This document shows positions 1-6,715 of a stretch of 12,124 nt of DNA, piece by piece. The stretch is taken from NCBI GenBank assembly GCA_900542245.1, contig UQMQ01000070.1, forward strand, positions 1-12,124. Direction: 5' to 3'. Position 1 is the stretch's first letter. Each line of letters starts with the position of its first letter. The translations under genes and the position numbers were made by a program. The notes under the pieces were generated by a model. The model ran no database searches. It was not told the DNA's origin and saw only the letters and a list, made by a program, of their open reading frames with translations. This DNA comes from an uncultured Eubacteriales bacterium (GTDB lineage: Bacteria > Bacillota > Clostridia > Peptostreptococcales > Anaerovoracaceae).

Positions 1-176
1 ACCCAGCACAACAGCGCGAGTCCCATACTCATATTGGTCCTCTGCAGCACATAAGATCCCAGATAGAAGATACCGGAACCGATCATAATGCCGCCGATAA
101 TACTTACGCCTCCAAAGACGCCGATTTCTTTTTTGAAACTGGTTTCTTGCGGCGCCTTATTGTTATTTGTACTCAT
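1..176 (-). CDS. APC-family amino-acid permease, N-terminal part (cut by window edge)
   Basis: The 58 visible codons read as a short polar N-terminus (MSTNNNKAPQETSFKKEIG) followed by a first membrane helix carrying GGIMIGSGIF. This is the Gly-rich broken TM1 helix of APC-superfamily transporters, where the substrate carboxylate binds. The product should be an inner-membrane amino-acid, or related amine, transporter of about 430-500 residues; the rest lies beyond the window. The ATG at 174-176 is chosen because AGGAGGT (181-187 on the plus strand) sits 4 nt upstream. It lies 43 nt downstream of the sigma-54 activator gene and has its own -24/-12 promoter at 235-249, inside that gene's end. 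It is therefore probably expressed under that activator, together with the M55 peptidase. The substrate cannot be told from this fragment. Confidence 0.85.
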   Translation of the reverse strand, partial: MSTNNNKAPQETSFKKEIGVFGGVSIIGGIMIGSGIFYLGSYVLQRTNMSMGLALLCW

Positions 177-219
177 ATTTACCTCCTGTGTTAAAATTAA
201 TGAATCAAAAAATAGTACA

Positions 220-2250
220 TTAATCTTTCACGTAGCAAGAAGTATGCCAATCAGAATACTGACGCAGATAATCGAACCCGGATTTCGTGATACAAGTTCC
301 CTTTCTCCCCCGATTTACTTCTATCATTCCCTCGTTCTGCAGCTCTTCCAGAAGTTTACGCAGCCGGATATCACTGAGGCGGATGCCCTTTTCCTGCAGC
401 CGTTCGTACAAAACCGCTCTGCCCAGTCCTTGTCCTTCCGCCGTTCTATCTCTCAGCAGCGCCAGTATATGCCGTTTCAATGCTTCATGGCTGTCCTCAC
501 ATCCCAGCAGACTTTCCTTTGCGCCTGTCTTTTCAATCGTCTCCGGCAGTCTCCCCATCGTTTTGTAGTACAGCGCGCAATTCTCAAGTTCACGTATATT
601 CCCCGGCCATTGATATTTTTTCAGATACTCCTTTTCCTCTTTCGAGAGGCGGTCGTAATCGTCCTTGAGAAAATATTCCAGAAGGACAGCGATGTCTTCT
701 TTTCGCGCGCGCAGCGGCGGCATTTTAATCTGCAGCACGTTCAGACGGTAATACAAGTCCTCCCGAAAGCGCTCTTTTTCAACAGCTTCCAAAAGATTCT
801 TATTCGTCGCCGCGATGATCCGCACGTCCAGATCGATCACCCGATCGCTGCCAACACGCATGATCTGCCGCTCCTGAATGACACGCAGCAGCTTCGCCTG
901 CATAGCCGGAGAAACATCTCCGATCTCGTCCAAAAAAATCGTCCCGTGATTCGCCCGTTCAAAATAACCGATTTTCCCGTTTTTGTCCGCTCCGGTAAAC
1001 GCGCCGCCGACATAGCCGAAGAGCTCGGATTCCAACAGATTTTCGGGGATCGCTGCACAGTTCACGCCGACAAACGGTCGGTTCTTACGCTGTGAATCAT
1101 TATGAATCGCCTGCGCGATCAACTCTTTGCCGGTTCCGCTTTCTCCGGTGATCAAGACCGTGTACTCTGTCGCGGCGGCCGCTTTCGCGTGTTGGATACA
1201 GTCCTCCATAGCCTTGGAACGATGTTTGATATCCCGAAACGAGTGTTTCGCAAACAGGCCTTTTTCAACCAGTTTTTTGTTCAGACTACGTTCCATCGCC
1301 GTAATTTCTGTCTCGTCTTTGAGGACAACATAAAAGCCGACCTTGACATCACCGAGTTTCAGCTCAAATTTATCTGCTATGAAATTATGCCGGTCGATTG
1401 TGAGCAGCTGCTGTGAAAACTCCGGCTTTTCGAGCAGTTTCGCCAGCTGCGGATCCAGCGCATACGCGTTTCTTTTGCCTCTGCTGATTTTTTCGCCAAA
1501 AAAACGCTTTGCCTCATGGTTGCAATACAGCAACCTTCCTTCTTTATCCGCGAGCAGAATCGCGAACGAAGAATCGCTGACATAAGTGTTCAGCATTTGG
1601 CTCTTGAGGAATCCATCCAGATAACTCGTCTGAAACTCCCGCATCGGCGTAACCACGCTGTCGCTGTAAACGATCATTTTTTCGGTTACTTTCCAGGCTT
1701 CCTGCGGCTCCAACGCCAGCCATTCCGCGATCTTCGAGATTGCGTCGAAACTGAGCATACGATATCCGGTATTGATCACGTTTTGAATGTGCGCTGGTAC
1801 GAAAGGCATCTCATCCGGCGTAATGGCGTAATTGATATCCGCGTAGGTATCCGGCTGTGACGGCGCGTAAGGAATCAGCTGCAGATGACCGATCCCCAGC
1901 TCGTACAGCATATAGACCATTTCCTCCGCGTTCTCTTCGGTGTCGTTGACGACTAAAACACGGCTGTTTTTGGGGATCGCGAGCACATCTTTCAGTTTGG
2001 TCTTGCTGATGCTTCTCTCCATCATCACCACATTTTTGAGTTCATCCGTGTGATTACGCAGGAATGGCAGTAGTTTCCGGTCAATAACCAGATACACATC
2101 CGCACAAAGTCTGGAGGTATCCGTAAGCCTGTTCGCGTAGCATGTTTCCACTTCGGCATATCCATAAAAAATATCTTCGACAACATGATTCAGCTTGCGG
2201 ATGACCGCTTCATTCTGCTCATCGCGATATACGATTTCAATTTTTTTCAT
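220..2250 (-). CDS. Sigma-54-dependent transcriptional activator (AAA+ enhancer-binding protein) with winged-helix-like C-terminus
   Basis: This 676-residue protein activates sigma-54 RNA polymerase by ATP-driven remodelling. Counting from MKKIEIVY, residues 1-213 are an alpha/beta region I do not recognise; it may be a PrpR-N-like effector-binding domain (weak inference). Residues of about 224-318 resemble a PAS domain (FAILLADKEGRLLYCN). The AAA+ domain follows: Walker A GESGTGKE (369-376), the sigma-54-contacting loop GAFTGA (416-421), Walker B GTIFLDEIGD (436-445), and an REDLYYRLNV segment. The C-terminus (about 588-663) reads as a winged helix, not the usual Fis-type HTH. The ATG at 2248-2250 is preferred because AGGGG lies 5 nt upstream; the ORF stays open to 2301, and 2253 is an alternative ATG. 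With -24/-12 promoters before both neighbouring genes, it most likely controls the permease and the M55 peptidase. It has no receiver domain, so a small-molecule signal is likelier than phosphorylation. Confidence 0.93.
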   Translation of the reverse strand: MKKIEIVYRDEQNEAVIRKLNHVVEDIFYGYAEVETCYANRLTDTSRLCADVYLVIDRKLLPFLRNHTDELKNVVMMERSISKTKLKDVLAIPKNSRVLVVNDTEENAEEMVYMLYELGIGHLQLIPYAPSQPDTYADINYAITPDEMPFVPAHIQNVINTGYRMLSFDAISKIAEWLALEPQEAWKVTEKMIVYSDSVVTPMREFQTSYLDGFLKSQMLNTYVSDSSFAILLADKEGRLLYCNHEAKRFFGEKISRGKRNAYALDPQLAKLLEKPEFSQQLLTIDRHNFIADKFELKLGDVKVGFYVVLKDETEITAMERSLNKKLVEKGLFAKHSFRDIKHRSKAMEDCIQHAKAAAATEYTVLITGESGTGKELIAQAIHNDSQRKNRPFVGVNCAAIPENLLESELFGYVGGAFTGADKNGKIGYFERANHGTIFLDEIGDVSPAMQAKLLRVIQERQIMRVGSDRVIDLDVRIIAATNKNLLEAVEKERFREDLYYRLNVLQIKMPPLRARKEDIAVLLEYFLKDDYDRLSKEEKEYLKKYQWPGNIRELENCALYYKTMGRLPETIEKTGAKESLLGCEDSHEALKRHILALLRDRTAEGQGLGRAVLYERLQEKGIRLSDIRLRKLLEELQNEGMIEVNRGRKGTCITKSGFDYLRQYSDWHTSCYVKD
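235..249 (-). promoter_or_regulatory. Sigma-54 (-24/-12) promoter for the APC permease
   Basis: The minus strand reads TGGCATACTTCTTGC followed by T. This fits the sigma-54 pattern TGGCAYR-N4-TTGCW at every core position, with the invariant GG and GC at the right spacing. It lies within the last ten codons of the activator gene, and its predicted start point near 223 is about 47 nt before the permease ATG. A second site with the same layout precedes the M55 peptidase gene, and the gene between them encodes a sigma-54 activator. Confidence 0.75.
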
Positions 2251-2519
2251 CATTTCCCCTGTACTTTCTATCATTCGTAAGCGTTTTTTTATGCATGACA
2301 TGTGTGCACAGAAATTATTATTTCGTTATACATACTTTTGTCTTTCCAGTACAATTCTAACACAGTTTTAGCGCGGAATAAATAGGTTTTAATTATTTTC
2401 ATCTCATTGTATCCTTTTATCTACACATGCTTTCCTGCCCCGAGGAAACAGCCTGCAGATGATCCTAAGATGATCCGCAAATGTTCTCATGCGAACGGAC
2501 AAGGATGGACACCATAACG
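2251..2519. other. Intergenic region between activator gene and peptidase terminator
   Basis: No credible gene is visible. Besides the possible promoter, the stretch holds a direct repeat AGATGATCC at 2457-2465 and 2468-2476 (11-bp period, about one helical turn). It also holds a small dyad GTTC-N6-GAAC near 2483-2496 and one copy of TCTCATTG (2402-2409), a word that also occurs near the peptidase promoter. Confidence 0.4.
2325..2354 (-). promoter_or_regulatory. Possible sigma-A promoter of the activator gene
   Basis: The minus strand shows TTGTAC (2349-2354), an 18-nt gap, and TATAAC (2325-2330), about 75 nt before the chosen start. An overlapping alternative -10 is TAGAAT (2354-2359), with a poor -35. 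No -24/-12 element was seen here, which suggests constitutive or self-independent expression of the activator. This is weak, since AT-rich sequence often contains such boxes. Confidence 0.3.
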
Positions 2520-2548
2520 AAAAAAGAGAGCTCTTGCTCCCTTTTTTT
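2520..2548 (-). terminator. Rho-independent terminator after the M55 peptidase gene
   Basis: GGGAGC and GCTCTC (one G-U pair) form a 6-bp stem around a 4-nt loop. Runs of A and T on either side extend the pairing and supply the U-tract on the minus-strand transcript. It lies 29 nt past the peptidase stop codon. The A/T symmetry would let it work in both directions. A separate GC hairpin (CGCGC-N5-GCGCG, 2554-2568) lies between the stop codon and the terminator. Confidence 0.85.
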
Positions 2549-2577
2549 CCTGTCGCGCAGAACGCGCGGCACAAGTA

Positions 2578-3384
2578 TTAAATTTCCGTCATAAACATTT
2601 TAGCGATCATCAGTTCCATAACATCTTTGGCGACATAGCGCACGTGCGTGGTGTCTATCCGTTCCGCGCCCGGATACCAGGCTGCCGCTCTGGCCGCTCT
2701 GTGTTCTTTGAAATACAGATCCAGCTTGTATTCCGGCTTGATCAGTTCCCGCGGTTCGATCAGCGAAATCTTCTGCAAGGACTCTTTCACGCCCGCTTTG
2801 ATCGCGGATACAGCGTCCTGCGGATGCATGCTCCAGGTAGAGCTCCCCGTTCCCTCCTTCACCGGGAGTGTGGTAATATGCGGGCAGCGCTGCGCCGCGT
2901 GCTCACAAACCGCTTTGTCTCCTGCAATAAATACCGACGGTACGCCAAAGTTCGCGGCGTACAACGCGTTTAACGTAAACTCGGACTCCAGCTGATCGTT
3001 CAGTATCAGCTTCATAAACCATTCATGCTCAATCGTATGCGCGAGAGGGCTTCCATCTGTTCCCTCCGGCGCGTGATAACCGATATAGATGGCTGCCGCG
3101 AATGTATCGTCCAAACCGCCCATCATACCTGCCGGCGAAGTGCGCCAGCCCCGAATTAGCTGTGTCCCGCGCGGAAGACCCCATGGGTCAATATTTCTCG
3201 CGTTTCCGTGCCCGTCCTTGACAACCGGCGTATAACCCATTTCAATCGCCGCCTCACAAGCCGCCGCCGTCTCAAGCGTCATCTGCCTGCACGCGCTTTC
3301 ATAACCTTCCTGTCCGGATTCCGTCTCACACCAGGCTGTAACATCCGCACAGCCTTCAATATCAGCGCTGATATATACTTTCAT
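2578..3384 (-). CDS. dppA: M55-family zinc D-aminopeptidase (DppA-like)
   Basis: This 268-residue cytoplasmic enzyme belongs to the DppA family, whose characterised Bacillus subtilis member removes N-terminal D-amino acids (such as D-Ala) from short peptides using a zinc centre. The family's N-terminal motif ISADIEG supplies D8 and E10. The DGHG motif gives H59, GYHAPEG gives H104, and E133 fits the remaining metal ligand; the HTIEHEW stretch (116-122) is also typical. Length is normal for the family. The ATG at 3382-3384 follows AGGAGG (3391-3396) at 6 nt. The gene stands alone between a sigma-54 promoter and a strong terminator. Its neighbours, an APC permease with a similar promoter and the activator, suggest a role in taking up and breaking down D-amino-acid-containing compounds, possibly cell-wall peptides. 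The exact substrate is inference. Confidence 0.92.
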   Translation of the reverse strand: MKVYISADIEGCADVTAWCETESGQEGYESACRQMTLETAAACEAAIEMGYTPVVKDGHGNARNIDPWGLPRGTQLIRGWRTSPAGMMGGLDDTFAAAIYIGYHAPEGTDGSPLAHTIEHEWFMKLILNDQLESEFTLNALYAANFGVPSVFIAGDKAVCEHAAQRCPHITTLPVKEGTGSSTWSMHPQDAVSAIKAGVKESLQKISLIEPRELIKPEYKLDLYFKEHRAARAAAWYPGAERIDTTHVRYVAKDVMELMIAKMFMTEI

Positions 3385-3442
3385 TCCTTACCTCCTGCTT
3401 CATGATTGCGACTCGCGATCTCCCAAGCTCACAATCTCTGCT

Positions 3443-3521
3443 TTTCTCATTGCTTGTTTAGAATATATAAAAGCAAGAATCGTACCATGCTTTTTATTCT
3501 GCGCCCTGCCACAATGAGAAA
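3443..3521. repeat. Inverted repeat flanking the peptidase sigma-54 promoter
   Basis: TTTCTCATTG (3443-3452) and CAATGAGAAA (3512-3521) are exact 10-bp inverted copies, 59 bp apart. The dyad centre (about 3482) falls on the -24/-12 element. It could be paired protein-binding half-sites, or chance: about one such close inverted pair is expected somewhere in 12 kb. Confidence 0.4.
3473..3487 (-). promoter_or_regulatory. Sigma-54 (-24/-12) promoter for the M55 peptidase
   Basis: The minus strand reads TGGTACGATTCTTGC followed by TTT, matching TGGYACR-N4-TTGCW with correct GG/GC spacing. The predicted start near 3461 leaves a leader of about 75 nt before the peptidase ATG. The N4 segment ends in TTC as in the permease promoter at 235-249, and the two elements agree at 11 of 15 positions. 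Confidence 0.8.
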
Positions 3522-3733
3522 TTTCCTGCATCACCTTGTATTTGCGGTGGAACCCCGTATTCGCAGCAAAAGACCCGCGGCGCGCGCAGCTTGGCTATGC
3601 CGCCGCTTCCGCAGGTCTGGGGATCGCCTGGATCATCATTTCTTTCTTTCCCTTGTCCAACGAGGCTCTGCCGATGCTTCTCGTCAGCCTGCCGTTCGTG
3701 GTCTGGATGGGCTGGCGCGCAAAACAGAGGTAA
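3521..3733 (+). pseudogene. 3' remnant of a membrane-protein gene
   Basis: An open frame ending in TAA at 3731-3733 encodes about 70 residues with a polar stretch (AAKDPRRAQ) and two hydrophobic segments (AAASAGLGIAWIIISFF and LPMLLVSLPFVVWMGW), ending RAKQR. The pattern and codon choice look like the true C-terminus of a transporter. An in-frame TGA lies at 3515-3517, and the only start is a TTG at 3536 without a ribosome site, so the 5' part is missing. An SFFP segment between two closing helices recalls some APC amino-acid permeases, but this is a guess. It may mark a breakpoint where the sigma-54 locus was joined to the ABC operon. A short functional membrane peptide is the less likely alternative. 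Confidence 0.4.
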
Positions 3734-3763
3734 TGCCGTTGTGCAGCCGCTCTGTCCTCCTTT

Positions 3764-5197
3764 TCACACCGCGTACTTCTTTTCGAGCATCCAACCGTTG
3801 AGTTTGATAAAGACAAACATGCCGACAAGCTGCAGCGCGGTCAGGATCGCAAGCAGGGCTGCTTTGGACGGAGGGGCGAAGCGCCACAGCAGAACATACA
3901 TACCGGCACAGAGCAGCAGCAAAATGATCTCACAGACGCTGCCGGCCAGCAGGCTCGGGCTGCGATCCGCTGCAGCCTGCCGCCAGCCGCCGTATTCCAC
4001 ACTGAACATCACCAGACCGCTGTACAGCCCTGCTGCCGTCAAAAGCGCACAGTTCAGCAGCAGGAAGCAGATGAGCGCTTCGCCGGCGTGCATCGGCGGC
4101 AGCCTGCGACCGACCGCCAAAAGCACGCAATACCCGTTTACCACAAGCAGCATCAGCGGCGCGATACGCCTGCATCCGCACTGCATGTGCAGCAGGACCT
4201 TTTGCCACGCAGACAGCGGAAACAGCTGATAGAACGGTGCGTTCTCTCCGTACAGCATCGTGTTGTCCGCCTCATACTGCATGCGCGCACCGGTACCGAC
4301 GATCAGGATCGGGATCAAATACGCAGGCAGCTCCTGCACAACAAAGATGACGACCAGCAGCAGTGTCCAGAGGCATTGCTGCAGCACATCGCCTGCGCCG
4401 CATTGCCGCAGAAGCCACGTGTACATCTGCGCAGGTGTTTTACTTTGCGGCAGGATACTCGTCTTTGCAGCCTTTGATCCGCCGCGATGCGAACCGCGAT
4501 ATTCTGCAGTACCCCAATCAAACGTCCGGTAAGCGCCCCGCACCAGTAGCGGCGTCAGGACTGCAAGCACGAGCGTGATCAGCAGCAGCGGTTTCAGCGC
4601 GGCGCCGACAGAAGCATGATATACCGGCACCAGCAGTGGCAGCAGCAGAACCAAAAACGGCAGGACCAGAACGATGACCTCCGCCCAAGTGACCATGGAC
4701 ACCGTATGATTTTCTTCCCCGCGCTGATATGTCAGCGCCATGCCGATGCTGTACAAGGCGGTCGCACAGATTGCAAGCAGCACGAGCATCAGCAGTATCA
4801 GCGGACTGTTCAGCGCAAGGGTCCGCCAGTGAATGGTAATCGAGAGTGCACGCGCGATACCGATTTGGCTGAGCGTCAGAAGCAAAAACAAGCCGAAGGC
4901 TGTCAGGCTCCCTGTCAGGAGCTTGCCCGCGAACACTTCCTTTTCGGTGAGTGGCAGGCTACGGACAAAATCTCCTGTCGCCCCATAGCCGGTTGCGCCG
5001 AAAAGCATCCGATAGGTCTTGGCGAAGAACCACATCGACCCAACAAGCACAAAGCCTCCTAAGACAAGTAAAAGAATGATTGCGCCTGCCATACTGCTCA
5101 TCGCCAAAATCCCCGCGCAGACAAGGCAAATCCCGATCTGATTCTCCGCGAGCTTGGCGTGCAGCCTGCAGCATTTCCGGACATTCCGCATTTTCAT
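3764..5197 (-). CDS. ABC-2-type transporter membrane subunit
   Basis: This is a 477-residue very hydrophobic protein with roughly a dozen membrane segments and no ATPase motifs. The first strong segments lie near residues 25-57 and the last near the C-terminus, with a small basic tail (KLNGWMLEKKYAV). It is the likely partner of the ATPase whose stop lies 23 nt upstream, forming an exporter-like complex of the type linked to YtrA regulators in Bacillota. The ATG at 5195-5197 is preferred over a GTG at 5204-5206, because AGGAAGGGG lies 8 nt before the ATG and would overlap the GTG. The substrate is unknown; related systems are tied to cell-envelope stress or antimicrobial peptides, but nothing in this sequence proves that. 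I see no clear terminator after it. Confidence 0.82.
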   Translation of the reverse strand: MKMRNVRKCCRLHAKLAENQIGICLVCAGILAMSSMAGAIILLLVLGGFVLVGSMWFFAKTYRMLFGATGYGATGDFVRSLPLTEKEVFAGKLLTGSLTAFGLFLLLTLSQIGIARALSITIHWRTLALNSPLILLMLVLLAICATALYSIGMALTYQRGEENHTVSMVTWAEVIVLVLPFLVLLLPLLVPVYHASVGAALKPLLLITLVLAVLTPLLVRGAYRTFDWGTAEYRGSHRGGSKAAKTSILPQSKTPAQMYTWLLRQCGAGDVLQQCLWTLLLVVIFVVQELPAYLIPILIVGTGARMQYEADNTMLYGENAPFYQLFPLSAWQKVLLHMQCGCRRIAPLMLLVVNGYCVLLAVGRRLPPMHAGEALICFLLLNCALLTAAGLYSGLVMFSVEYGGWRQAAADRSPSLLAGSVCEIILLLLCAGMYVLLWRFAPPSKAALLAILTALQLVGMFVFIKLNGWMLEKKYAV

Positions 5198-5220
5198 GGT
5201 TTTCACCCCTTCCTCTCGAT

Positions 5221-5979
5221 CTACCGCGCCGCTTCCTCACGAAACATCGCTTTGAGCGCTTCCTCCAGAGAACCGCCGTACTGCGCGCGCAGACTGTCAC
5301 TAGCTGTAAACGTCTCTACGCGACCCTCCTTCAACACGATGACGTCATCGAACAGCCGCTCGATATCGTGAATCAAATGCGTCACGATCAGCATCGTCCC
5401 CTTGGGGTTGAAGTTTTCCAGAATCAGATCCAACACGTGCTCTCTGGCCTCTACATCGACACCGCCAATCGGCTCATCCAAAAGATACAGGCGCGCCCTG
5501 CGTGCCATGACGAGTGAAATCTGTAATTTATCAATCATCCCTTTTGACATTTCCTCCGGCGTCTTGCTCAGTCCGATCGCAAAGGCTGCAAGCAGTTCCC
5601 GGCACTTTTCGGCATCGAAATCCGCAAAGAAAATTTCATAGAGCCTCACAATATCGCTGACCAGCATCTTCTCCGGCAGGCAGCTGCTGTCCGGCAGATA
5701 CGCGACGCATGCCTTTGTCTTTGCGCCGGGCCGCAGGCCGTCGATGCTCACGCTACCCTCATACTCCGTATACAGTCCCGCAAGGATTTTGAGCATCGTC
5801 GTCTTGCCGCTCCCGTTCGGTCCGAGCAGCCCGACGATGCGCCCCTCCGGGATCGTCAGGCTGACATGCTCCAGCGCCCGAATCCGGTCAAACTGCTTGC
5901 TGACATCCGACAGGCAGACGAGCGGCGTCGTTGCCAGTTTTAAGTTTCTTTCAGTATCATAGCTGCGGCGTTCTTTCAT
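5221..5979 (-). CDS. ABC transporter ATP-binding protein (YtrB-like)
   Basis: This 252-residue ATPase energises the membrane protein encoded just downstream. Walker A GPNGSGKTT lies at residues 53-61, Walker B LYLLDE at 164-169 followed by P170, and the H-loop histidine at 201 (VTHLIHD). The signature is MSKGM (144-148) in place of LSGGQ, and the usual Q-loop glutamine region reads YLPDSS (94-99). Both departures are common in ABC-2 exporter ATPases paired with GntR/YtrA regulators. A ribosome site AAAGGAGGGGG precedes the ATG at 5977-5979. The gene starts 144 nt after the gntR stop, probably in the same transcript. Confidence 0.92.
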   Translation of the reverse strand: MKERRSYDTERNLKLATTPLVCLSDVSKQFDRIRALEHVSLTIPEGRIVGLLGPNGSGKTTMLKILAGLYTEYEGSVSIDGLRPGAKTKACVAYLPDSSCLPEKMLVSDIVRLYEIFFADFDAEKCRELLAAFAIGLSKTPEEMSKGMIDKLQISLVMARRARLYLLDEPIGGVDVEAREHVLDLILENFNPKGTMLIVTHLIHDIERLFDDVIVLKEGRVETFTASDSLRAQYGGSLEEALKAMFREEAAR

Positions 5980-6035
5980 GTTCCCCCTCCTTTCTGTGAC
6001 CTGTGGCCGCCGTCCGCATCACGCGCGGCTTGGCG

Positions 6036-6089
6036 CTGCCGACCGCACTGCGCAATCTATATGCACCGCGTATCTCATACGCACCGCGC
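6036..6089. repeat. Degenerate 18-bp tandem repeat between gntR and the ABC ATPase gene
   Basis: Three adjacent 18-bp units (6036-6053, 6054-6071, 6072-6089) share a GCAC(C/T)GCG(C/T)-like 3' half. Neighbouring units agree at about 11-12 of 18 positions. The last junction also contains the small dyad GCGTAT-CTC-ATACGC (6068-6082), which would make a hairpin in the operon mRNA between the regulator and the transporter genes. No function can be assigned. Confidence 0.3.
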
Positions 6090-6123
6090 TCTGCCTTACA
6101 GCGGATCTTCCGCGCGGCGTGCC

Positions 6124-6501
6124 CTACGCGCCCCGCACAGCGTCATCCGCACTTACGCGAAAAAACGCCAGCATCTCCGTCTCGCTGAATCCCAACGTCT
6201 GCATTTCTCTGCGAAACCGCGCCGCGGCCTCCTCCGCAAGCTGGCGGCGCATCGCGTCGATCTGCGTTGTATCCTTCGTCACAAACCGCCCGCTGGTGCG
6301 CTCGGATACCAAGAGTCCCTCGCGCTCCAGCTCGTTCAGTGCCCGCTGCATGGTATTCGGATTCACGGCAAATACGCCGGCAAGCTCCCGCACAGACGCG
6401 ACGCGCGCCCCCGGCGCGAGCTCGCCGGAGGCGATCGCTTCTCTGACTTTTTGCATAATCTGCATGTAGATCGGCATGTTTTCCTGCAGCTGTTTATCCA
6501 T
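6124..6501 (-). CDS. GntR-family transcriptional repressor, YtrA type
   Basis: This is a 125-residue regulator. The N-terminal winged helix-turn-helix (about residues 8-75) is typical GntR: PIYMQIMQKVREAIASGEL, then PGARVASVRELA and VNPNTMQRALNELEREGL. The C-terminal part is a short helical segment of about 45 residues without an effector domain, which defines the YtrA subgroup. Such proteins usually repress their own operon with the ABC transporter that follows. The ATG at 6499-6501 is chosen because the GntR homology starts right after it and GGAGG lies 11 nt upstream; the frame stays open back to 6561. A dyad-rich AT segment at 6683-6715 is a likely operator, but it is about 180 nt upstream. 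Confidence 0.9.
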   Translation of the reverse strand: MDKQLQENMPIYMQIMQKVREAIASGELAPGARVASVRELAGVFAVNPNTMQRALNELEREGLLVSERTSGRFVTKDTTQIDAMRRQLAEEAAARFRREMQTLGFSETEMLAFFRVSADDAVRGA

Positions 6502-6682
6502 TTTCCCCGCTTCCTCCTTCTCTACGCATGCCCCGCGTGAAGGCTTTGCACATGCGCTCATTTTTAAGCTTTCGCTTCAAAATTTCCAATTTCAGATTTC
6601 ATATTTTCGCGCTTTTTGCTCATACTATGCTTAGACATGGAATCTTGAAAATCTCTTTGAACAATGCGCCGTTTTAATCATA

Positions 6683-6715
6683 TGTATTATTGTACTATTT
6701 AACTAATACAATAAT
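6683..6715. promoter_or_regulatory. Nested dyads, candidate GntR/YtrA operator in the gntR-antiporter intergenic region
   Basis: Two overlapping inverted repeats share this AT-rich segment. TGTATTA (6683-6689) pairs with TAATACA (6704-6710), and ATTATTGTA (6686-6694) pairs with TACAATAAT (6707-6715). Long TA-rich dyads like these are typical of YtrA-class operators and overlap promoter-like boxes on both strands. No single promoter stands out clearly. The rest of the 295-nt gap between the two divergent genes shows no gene. Confidence 0.45.

Noticed and set aside
565..568. SGRK (residue numbers of the BlaR1-like protein) as a penicillin-binding SxxK site
   Set aside because: It stands alone, without the flanking STxK, SxN or KTG context expected of a penicillin-binding domain.
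88..1095. Long plus-strand open frame of 335 codons
   Set aside because: It lies antisense to the conserved AAA+ and C-terminal part of the sigma-54 activator, has a low-complexity, unnatural composition and no ribosome site.
4616..5062. Plus-strand open frame of 148 codons
   Set aside because: Gln/His-rich antisense of the ABC membrane subunit.
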